NCBI GenBank assembly: GCA_027316975.1 | Contig: DAHVFL010000125.1 | Span: 1-10,788 of the forward strand | Origin: Chloroflexota bacterium | GTDB taxonomy: Bacteria > Chloroflexota > Ktedonobacteria > Ktedonobacterales > Ktedonobacteraceae | Direction of reading: 5' to 3' | Length of the DNA: 10,788 nt | In this document: positions 5,674 through 10,788 of the stretch, piece by piece | Layout of the letters: every line of letters begins with the position of its first letter | How positions within the stretch are numbered: the stretch's first letter is position 1 | Made by a program: the position numbers and the translations under genes | The notes under the pieces: model-generated | What the model saw: only the letters and a program-made list of their open reading frames with translations | What the model was told of the DNA's origin: nothing | Databases searched by the model: none

Positions 5674-6573
5674 TTGTCTTCTATATTTCATCTTCCTCAT
5701 ACCGGGAACCCGCCTGATTTCCTCACCATCGGCCACATCACCCGCGATGTTCGTCCCAACGGTGACTTCGCGCTCGGCGGCACCGTAACTTTTGCCGCCC
5801 TCACCGCCTACCGTTTAGGATTAGCCGCCGCCATCGTAACCTGCGCCAGACCCGAATGGCTAGAATTCATACCAACCCACCTGCCTGAGATCGGAGTGGC
5901 CGGGCATACATCACCCGAAACTACCACCTTCGTCAACACCTATCACGAGGGCTTCCGCACCCAGTTTCTCCAGGCCAGAGCCGGCGAACTAACCAGCGAG
6001 GATATTCCCGCGCCCTGGCTCGATGCCTCCATCATCTTATTCGGCCCCCTTGACCAGGAGTTCACACCCGCCTTGATCCGTCACCTTCCACGTCGCCCAG
6101 GCTCAATCGTGGCAGCAACTCCCCAGGGCTGGCTGCGCCGCTGGGACGACGCAGGCCGCGTCTGGCCCTCGCCCTGGATAGCCGCCAACGAGGTCTTACC
6201 CCTGCTGGATGTGCTTATCCTCAGCCACGACGACTTACTACCATTCGCCGGTGGCAACCGCGCCGACGCCGACGCCATCCTTGCGCAATGGAGTACCCAG
6301 ATCCCCCTCTTAGTAGCCACCGACGGCAGGCACGGCGCAACCCTTTTCCAGCGCGGCCACAGGGAAACCTTTCCCGCCTACCCGGCCATAGAAGTCGATC
6401 CTACCGGCGCGGGCGATGTCTTTGCCACCGCTTTCCTGGTTCATCTCCACCACCATAAAGACCCGCGCCAGGCCGTAGATTTCGCCAATTGCGTCGCCTC
6501 CCTCTCCATCGAACAAGAAGGCATCGCCGGCATCCCAACACCGGAACAGGTACAACAAAGAATGCAACAATAA
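5674..6573 (+). CDS. PfkB-family carbohydrate/nucleoside kinase
   Basis: This 299-residue protein belongs to the ribokinase/PfkB superfamily, which phosphorylates sugars, nucleosides or related alcohols with ATP. The N-terminal FLTIGHITRD and the glycine pair in LGGTVTFAA (G35-G36) form the substrate-side signature. VDPTGAGDVFATAF (241-254) is the C-terminal signature, with D248 the catalytic base and GAG the anion hole. Length is typical. The substrate cannot be named; acidic and aromatic lid residues do not match a well-known subgroup that I recognise. The start is taken as TTG 5674, with GGAGG at 5664-5668 five bases upstream; no in-frame ATG or GTG lies ahead of the conserved N-terminus. 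It follows the MITE-like repeat and converges on phoU. Confidence 0.88.
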   Translation: MSSIFHLPHTGNPPDFLTIGHITRDVRPNGDFALGGTVTFAALTAYRLGLAAAIVTCARPEWLEFIPTHLPEIGVAGHTSPETTTFVNTYHEGFRTQFLQARAGELTSEDIPAPWLDASIILFGPLDQEFTPALIRHLPRRPGSIVAATPQGWLRRWDDAGRVWPSPWIAANEVLPLLDVLILSHDDLLPFAGGNRADADAILAQWSTQIPLLVATDGRHGATLFQRGHRETFPAYPAIEVDPTGAGDVFATAFLVHLHHHKDPRQAVDFANCVASLSIEQEGIAGIPTPEQVQQRMQQ

Positions 6574-6607
6574 AGGAGGTGATACCCGCACAGTGCATCA
6601 CCTCTTT
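6572..6607. terminator. Hairpin between convergent kinase and phoU genes
   Basis: AAAGGAGGTGAT (6572-6583) pairs with ATCACCTCTTT (6597-6607), with one bulged base, around a 13-base loop. It starts within the kinase stop codon and ends one base before the phoU stop codon. The T-tracts on both sides are short and broken (TTTCTT on +), so it may act as a weak bidirectional terminator. Confidence 0.6.
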
Positions 6608-6608
6608 C

Positions 6609-7382
6609 TTATACCTCGCGAGCGGGTTTGATGCTCATTTCGCCTTCCACAATGAAAACGATACGTTCGCACACGTTTGAGCAGTGATCGCCAACGCGCT
6701 CCAACTTATGAGCAATCCAGAGCAGATAAGTGGCGCGTTGCAAGACGCGAGAATCGCTTTGCAGAGCAGGTATAGCGCGCCCCCCTTCCAGCATGTTCAT
6801 CAGATCATGCCGCACCAGGTGATAGCGCACATCTACCACATCGTCTTCTTCCCAGATATAGCGAGCCGCCGCCGCATCGTGCCGCGCGAAGGCATCCATT
6901 GTTCCCTGCAACACGCGCCGCGCCTCCTTCCCCAGTTCAAACATCCCGTGCATCACAGACGCCTCTGTGATTTCAATAGAGTCAGACACAGCTTCTTGTG
7001 CATTCACTTTCACCACGCTTGACGCGCCATTCGAACCGGAACTACGCAGGGGCGTCATACGCAGGATAATCTGCGCAATCCCCGCCGCTCCATCGCCCGT
7101 GCGCTCCAGATCGCCCGCGATAGAGAGCGCAGATGTGAGATAGCGCAAATCACGCCCACCGAGCGGCTGTTGTAACGTTAAGAGGCGAATTGTATGTTCC
7201 TCAATAGCGGCTCGCAGGCTATCAATCATCGCGTCCGCCTCAATCACCATACCCGATGTCGCCAGATCGCCCGTCTCTAATGCTTCAAGCGCCTTCCCCA
7301 GCGCATCATCCACCAGCGAGCCAAGTTTGATAATCTGATCAGTCAGGTCTTGCAGTTCTTTATCTAAGATCGTTCTTGCCAT
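6609..7382 (-). CDS. phoU: Phosphate-transport regulator PhoU
   Basis: This 257-residue all-helical protein has two PhoU repeats. Each repeat shows the metal-binding helix motif: DLERTGDGAAGIAQ (91-104, with E93 and D97) and HKLERVGDHCSNVCERIVF (225-243, with E228, D232 and N236). PhoU links the Pst phosphate transporter to the PhoR sensor kinase and represses the Pho response when phosphate is plentiful; it acts at the membrane's cytoplasmic face. It is longer than the usual 220-230 residues because of a Ser/Gly/Asn-containing insert at about 110-132 between the two halves. The start codon is at 7380-7382, with a strong GAAAGGAGC at 7389-7397. No pst or phoR gene is next to it here. It converges on the kinase gene and diverges from the deacetylase gene. 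Confidence 0.94.
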   Translation of the reverse strand: MARTILDKELQDLTDQIIKLGSLVDDALGKALEALETGDLATSGMVIEADAMIDSLRAAIEEHTIRLLTLQQPLGGRDLRYLTSALSIAGDLERTGDGAAGIAQIILRMTPLRSSGSNGASSVVKVNAQEAVSDSIEITEASVMHGMFELGKEARRVLQGTMDAFARHDAAAARYIWEEDDVVDVRYHLVRHDLMNMLEGGRAIPALQSDSRVLQRATYLLWIAHKLERVGDHCSNVCERIVFIVEGEMSIKPAREV

Positions 7383-7504
7383 AGCATTGCTCCTTTCGCC
7401 CGGCTTTCCTGATCACAATGTACCACATTTCTCGCAGAAAAGATAGAGTCATATTGTAAATACTCGTTCTATTCCTAAAGGATTAGTGCTATAGATAGAG
7501 CTAT

Positions 7505-7534
7505 TTGACAGCCCTATGGCTGTGATGTTACATT
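7505..7534 (+). promoter_or_regulatory. Possible promoter and operator of the PIG-L gene
   Basis: TTGACA (7505-7510) is a consensus -35; TACATT (7529-7534, 18-base spacer) is a fair -10. Between them lies a perfect palindrome ACAGCC-CTAT-GGCTGT (7508-7523), and GTTAC (7527-7531) with GTAAC (7540-7544) forms a second one over the -10. The palindromes could bind a repressor. The 201-base gap between the phoU and PIG-L starts holds nothing else I can support. Confidence 0.5.
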
Positions 7535-7583
7535 ACATCGTAACTTGACGTTCAAGTTCAAACCAGAAAGAACGGGAATCTTC

Positions 7584-8420
7584 ATGTCAACGAAACGACT
7601 CCTGGGCATCTTTGCCCACCCCGATGACGAGGGAACAACGAGCGGCGCGTTGCTCTATTATAGCACGTTAGATATTGAGACAGGCCTGGTGTGCGCCACA
7701 CGCGGCGAAGTCGGCGAAATCGCCAATCCCGCCTTAGCCACGCCGGAAAACCTGGGCCAGGTGCGCGAAAGCGAGATGCGCGCCGCGGCTGAAGTAATTG
7801 GCGTCCGCAACCTGTGGTTCCTGGATTATCGCGATTCAGGCATGGCTGGCACGCCCGCTAACTCGGACCCGCGCAGCCTGGCACAGGCGAGCGCAGCCGG
7901 TGTAGTAGGCAAACTGGTAGCGATCATCCGCCAGTTCCGTCCCAGCGTAATGGTAACATTTGATGAAACCGGCGGCTACGGCCATCCCGACCACATCGCC
8001 ATCTATCGTCACACCACCAGCGCCTTTTACGCGGCAGCCGATGCCGTGCAATATCCCGAACACGGCCCCGCCCACATGGTCTCGAAACTGTACTACACCT
8101 CATTTCCGCGCAGCTTCATGCGCCAGATAGGTGAATACATGCGCGAGCAGAACCACCAGGGTTCGTTCAGCCGCCTCGACCCCGAAAAACTGGGTATGCC
8201 TGACGAACTGATCGATGCCCGCCTCAACGTAGAACCCTGGCTCGAAACCAAAAACCGCTCCTGGGCCATGCACCGCACCCAGATGGACCCCAACAACGCC
8301 ATGGCGCGACTCCCCGCCGAATTTCAGCGCAAATGGCGCATGTTCGAGTACTACCAGCTGGCCGCCACCCGCGTCGGCCCCGACATCGCCGGAGAAAACG
8401 ACCTCTTCGCGCGAGTATAA
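7584..8420 (+). CDS. PIG-L/LmbE-family N-acetylglucosaminyl deacetylase-type hydrolase
   Basis: This 278-residue zinc hydrolase opens with the diagnostic AHPDDE (residues 11-16; H12 and D15 expected to bind zinc, D14 the general base) and has the second metal motif GHPDH (133-137). GEVGEI (41-46) and RESEMRAAAEVIGV (61-74) are also typical. The family includes MshB and Mca of mycothiol metabolism, BshB of bacillithiol synthesis and antibiotic-sugar deacetylases; these remove acetyl groups or cleave amides on GlcNAc-type substrates. The substrate here is not resolved, though the length and HxTQ motif (220-223) lean toward the MshB/Mca branch. ATG 7584 is chosen because AHPDDE normally lies about 10 residues from the start; an in-frame TTG at 7545 would add 13 residues. 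The ribosome site is weak (GGGA at 7574-7577). Confidence 0.9.
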   Translation: MSTKRLLGIFAHPDDEGTTSGALLYYSTLDIETGLVCATRGEVGEIANPALATPENLGQVRESEMRAAAEVIGVRNLWFLDYRDSGMAGTPANSDPRSLAQASAAGVVGKLVAIIRQFRPSVMVTFDETGGYGHPDHIAIYRHTTSAFYAAADAVQYPEHGPAHMVSKLYYTSFPRSFMRQIGEYMREQNHQGSFSRLDPEKLGMPDELIDARLNVEPWLETKNRSWAMHRTQMDPNNAMARLPAEFQRKWRMFEYYQLAATRVGPDIAGENDLFARV

Positions 8421-8444
8421 AAATCGAGTTCTGTAGTAGGAAGA

Positions 8445-8453
8445 TGATACGAT
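8445..8453 (+). promoter_or_regulatory. Possible extended -10 promoter of the Trypco1/TIR cassette
   Basis: TGA-TACGAT (TACGAT at 8448-8453) fits the extended -10 pattern, 37 bases before the Trypco1 start. The -35 region is poor. No terminator is visible between the PIG-L stop and this point, so read-through is also possible. Confidence 0.35.
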
Positions 8454-8490
8454 ACGCCTGACAGGTGATTAAACAAGGAGGAATAGAACA

Positions 8491-8793
8491 ATGGGCAGTA
8501 GACTATACAAATTGGATGATGGGACTCTGGTAGAAGTAGAGACGCAGGATAATGCGAGACAAATCTCGGTTGATGTAGCAGGTAAAATAGAGACGACATT
8601 TGAGAAGAGTATCAAGCCAGTTCTTCAAAAAACTTGCACGTCTGTTTCGCAGGCGATGAAAGAAATACGTGAAGGCGTGAATCTCGAACAAGTCGAAATA
8701 GAGCTGGGACTAAGTTTTGAAACTGAGGGGAACCTCTATATCACAAAAGCCACAGTGGGAGCCAACATTCTTGTCAGAATGACCTTGAAATAA
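8491..8793 (+). CDS. Trypsin-co-occurring domain 1-like (Trypco1 / CU044_2847-type) small protein
   Basis: This 100-residue protein has an N-terminal strand region (LYKLDDGTLVEVE), a central helical part (about 33-62) and a C-terminal block, VEIELGLSFETEGNLYITKA then ANILVRMTL. The last block matches my recollection of the small domain called Trypco1 (CU044_2847 family), typically encoded beside trypsin-like proteases and other effector modules in predicted bacterial conflict systems. It has no catalytic residues, signal peptide or membrane helix, so it is probably an adaptor or regulator. ATG 8491 has AAGGAGGA at 8475-8482, eight bases upstream. The next gene starts 28 bases later and encodes a trypsin-TIR fusion, exactly the expected partner. 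Codon use is visibly A+T-richer than in the deacetylase gene before it, suggesting transfer. The fold assignment is from pattern memory, not a search. Confidence 0.72.
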   Translation: MGSRLYKLDDGTLVEVETQDNARQISVDVAGKIETTFEKSIKPVLQKTCTSVSQAMKEIREGVNLEQVEIELGLSFETEGNLYITKATVGANILVRMTLK

Positions 8794-8821
8794 TGATGAC
8801 AGGCGGCAGAAGGTGGGTTAT

Positions 8822-10021
8822 ATGCAACAAAAAAAAGATGCGCTACTCTCAACAGTTCGCATCATAGGCGTCGTTTCGCCTGATAATGAAATGACGTTAG
8901 GGACAGGATTTGCCTTGCACCGGGATGAGCAACAAAGCTATACCTACATTGTCACATGTGCTCATGTTATCGAGGCTGAAACAAGTAAGGGGAAAGCAGA
9001 AAAAATAAGGGTCGATAGTCTATATGGAAAGCGAGATGCTGAGATCATTTCGATTGGCTCGCGAATAGACCTTGATCTGGCTATTCTCGCCGTAGAAAAC
9101 TTGAATAATCTTCCCCTCTTATCTCCTTCGAGCCATATTACAGAGAAAATGCCCGTAAAAATCCCTGGCACTCAACTTATAACCGAGGCGAAAATCCCTA
9201 AAACTGAAACAGTAGAAGGGCATTTGGGAAAAACTATCCGACTGGGAAGGTGGCGTGAGTCCTGGATAATTGAACAACTGGATAGAAAGGAATTGCAGGG
9301 ATATAGCGGCTCACCAGCCATTGATCTCAATGACAACGTGTTCGGTATAGTAAGTACCGAACAAGGAGAAGGATGCATTGCTCTCTCTCTAAGCGTTTTG
9401 AAAGATTTATCGATCAAAGACGGTGAGCAAAAGCACACTTCTCTCAACCAATTCATAAGCCAGTTGCCCGGTAATATTACTTCTAAAAGTGATGGCGCAG
9501 AGCAAGGAAAAAAACCTGTCATGGATACTACTTCATCAAGTTCAGGAACTACCGATGCCATTGAAGTCTTCTTTTCCTATGCTGAAAACGACAAAAATAT
9601 GTTGAAGGAATTGCTTAAACAAATGAGCATTTTGAAGCGCCTGAATTATGTGAACGACTGGTATGAAGGCATGCTTGCTCCAACCGCCGGACAGATACCT
9701 ACAGAACAAGTCATGCAGCATTTAAACTCGGCAAAGATCATCATACTGCTCATCAGCCCTGACTATATGTACTCGGAAGAACTCAATTCGATACACGTTG
9801 AGCGAGCAATGCAAAGGCATCTGTCTGGAGAAGCTACCGTAATTCCCGTACTATTACGCAGTATTGATTATTGGAAAGAAGCTCCTTTCGGCAAATTGCT
9901 CGCTATTCCTCGTAACGGTAAACCCATCAACAAGTGGTCAGATAAAGACGAAGCCCTTGCCGAGGTCGCAAAAGAGATACGGGGAGTGGTAAATAATTTG
10001 AGACAGAAAAAAGCACATTAA
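8822..10021 (+). CDS. Trypsin-like serine protease - TIR domain fusion protein
   Basis: This 399-residue protein has two modules. Residues about 5-195 form a trypsin/HtrA-like protease with a complete triad: H48 in VTCAHVIE, D85 in DLDLAIL and S162 in GYSGSP. A Ser/Lys/Gly linker (about 200-244) leads to a TIR domain (247-392) beginning IEVFFSYAENDKNM, with W280, ILLISPDYMYSEE and IPVLLRS. E327 in HVERAM sits where the NAD-cleaving glutamate of SARM1-like TIRs lies. Known TIR role in bacteria: NAD+ hydrolysis or signal synthesis in antiphage immunity. With no signal peptide it should be cytosolic, unlike most HtrA proteases. ATG 8822 follows AAGGTGG (8810-8816); an in-frame GTG at 8813 would add three residues but has a poorer site. 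It pairs with the Trypco1 gene, and its stop lies nine bases from the murJ stop. It is A+T-richer than the flanks. Confidence 0.88.
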   Translation: MQQKKDALLSTVRIIGVVSPDNEMTLGTGFALHRDEQQSYTYIVTCAHVIEAETSKGKAEKIRVDSLYGKRDAEIISIGSRIDLDLAILAVENLNNLPLLSPSSHITEKMPVKIPGTQLITEAKIPKTETVEGHLGKTIRLGRWRESWIIEQLDRKELQGYSGSPAIDLNDNVFGIVSTEQGEGCIALSLSVLKDLSIKDGEQKHTSLNQFISQLPGNITSKSDGAEQGKKPVMDTTSSSSGTTDAIEVFFSYAENDKNMLKELLKQMSILKRLNYVNDWYEGMLAPTAGQIPTEQVMQHLNSAKIIILLISPDYMYSEELNSIHVERAMQRHLSGEATVIPVLLRSIDYWKEAPFGKLLAIPRNGKPINKWSDKDEALAEVAKEIRGVVNNLRQKKAH

Positions 10022-10030
10022 GTTATATTC

Positions 10031-10788
10031 TTACCGCCTCCCCAGCTTCGCCAGCACCGCGTCCCTCACCAGACCCACCTCCTCGACGCGCAGCAATAAC
10101 ACGCCGCCAACATAGACCATACTCGCGACACCACCCGCAACTATGACCGTCAATACGTCGCCGGACAAACGGTTCAGCGCGAAAAGGCCGGCATTGCCGA
10201 GCAACAATTGCAGACCCCATGCCACAACAAACATCAAAGCGGCAGCCAGCACAATCTTAAGAATGGTCGGAATAGTCTCGCGCACGCGAATGCTGCCGAT
10301 AGCCTTACGCAGCACAATGAACAGGATAATGGCGTGCAACGAGTTTTGCACCGTATTGGCAAAAGCCAGCGCGGGCATACCGATAGTTGTATAAAAGGGC
10401 AGCGCCACCAGCAAATACCCTCCTATACTCACAACCCCAACCGCGACCGGAATAAACGTGTTCTTACGCGCATAAAACGCCGCGATCAAGAGCTGGTCTA
10501 TCGCCACAAACGGCAGTTGGTAGGCATAGTTTTGCAGCGCCAGGGCCGTGCGATCAGCATCGAATTGCGCGAAGCGATTGTGACGGAAGAGCAGGTCAAC
10601 GATGGGCTGGCGCAGCACGATCAGGCCAACCGCCGCCGGAATCATCAACAGCAGGCCGATGCGAATACCGAGCAGCAGCGTCTGCTTGAAACGCTCGCTA
10701 TCTCCATTACGCGCGTGTTCCGTCAGCGTAGGCAGCACCGCAAAGGAAAGCGCGGCAGCCACCAATCCCACCGGAAACTGGATCAGCG
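10031..10788 (-). CDS. murJ: Lipid II flippase MurJ/MviN, C-terminal half (5' truncated by window)
   Basis: The last 251 codons of a MATE/MOP-superfamily flippase are visible; the rest lies beyond the right edge (full length is usually about 500 residues and 14 helices). Family-typical stretches are IQFPVGLVAAALSFAVLPTL at the start of the visible part, then VDLLFRHNRFAQFDADRTA and LQNYAYQLPFVAIDQLLIAAFYARKN. Several hydrophobic helices follow, including those beginning FIPVAVGVVSIGG and ILKIVLAAALMFV. MurJ moves the peptidoglycan precursor lipid II across the cytoplasmic membrane. The stop is at 10031-10033, nine bases from the stop of the convergent trypsin-TIR gene, with no room for a separate terminator. 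Confidence 0.92.
   Translation of the reverse strand, partial: LIQFPVGLVAAALSFAVLPTLTEHARNGDSERFKQTLLLGIRIGLLLMIPAAVGLIVLRQPIVDLLFRHNRFAQFDADRTALALQNYAYQLPFVAIDQLLIAAFYARKNTFIPVAVGVVSIGGYLLVALPFYTTIGMPALAFANTVQNSLHAIILFIVLRKAIGSIRVRETIPTILKIVLAAALMFVVAWGLQLLLGNAGLFALNRLSGDVLTVIVAGGVASMVYVGGVLLLRVEEVGLVRDAVLAKLGRR

Noticed and set aside
5669..5788. Short frame from ATG 5669 (39 codons) ahead of and overlapping the kinase gene
   Set aside because: The ATG abuts GGAGG with no spacing and the peptide is not recognisable; TTG 5674 leads straight into the conserved PfkB sequence.
9172..9561. 129-codon open frame on - inside the protease-TIR gene
   Set aside because: It is antisense to a gene with clear protease and TIR motifs and shows no domain of its own.

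Overview
The window looks like a chromosomal segment of a high-GC, Gram-positive-type bacterium, most likely a Chloroflexota member close to the Ktedonobacteria. This placement is inferred from protein style: a YidC without the large proteobacterial periplasmic domain, the PP2C / VWA / zinc-ribbon-FHA cluster, the TIR subtype, and strong GGAGG ribosome binding sites. It does not rest on any marker that settles the lineage.

Left part (1-2301, + strand): a phospho-signalling cluster. It holds the end of a PP2C-type Ser/Thr phosphatase, a von Willebrand factor A (VWA) protein with a complete metal-binding site, and a small protein with two N-terminal zinc ribbons and a C-terminal FHA (phosphothreonine-reading) domain.

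Centre (2324-5499, + strand): the conserved rpmH - rnpA - yidD - yidC - khpB(jag) block, headed by a textbook TTGACA-17-TATAAT promoter. It makes ribosomal protein L34, the RNase P protein, two membrane-protein biogenesis factors and an RNA-binding protein. The usual outer neighbours (dnaA before, mnmE after) are not present. The gaps here and in the signalling cluster carry GC-rich hairpins beginning with GTAG, which look like REP elements. A different element with 18-bp perfect arms follows khpB.

Right of centre: a PfkB-family sugar or nucleoside kinase (+) converges on a phoU gene (-) across a shared hairpin. phoU is divergent from a PIG-L/LmbE-type deacetylase (+).

Right part (8491-10021, + strand): an A+T-richer two-gene cassette that looks like a defence or conflict module. 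A 100-residue protein resembling trypsin-co-occurring domain 1 (Trypco1) is followed 28 bases later by a single-chain fusion of a trypsin-like serine protease and a TIR domain, with both active sites apparently intact. It ends nine bases from the stop codon of a convergent murJ (lipid II flippase) gene that runs off the right edge. This cassette is the most interesting part of the window.
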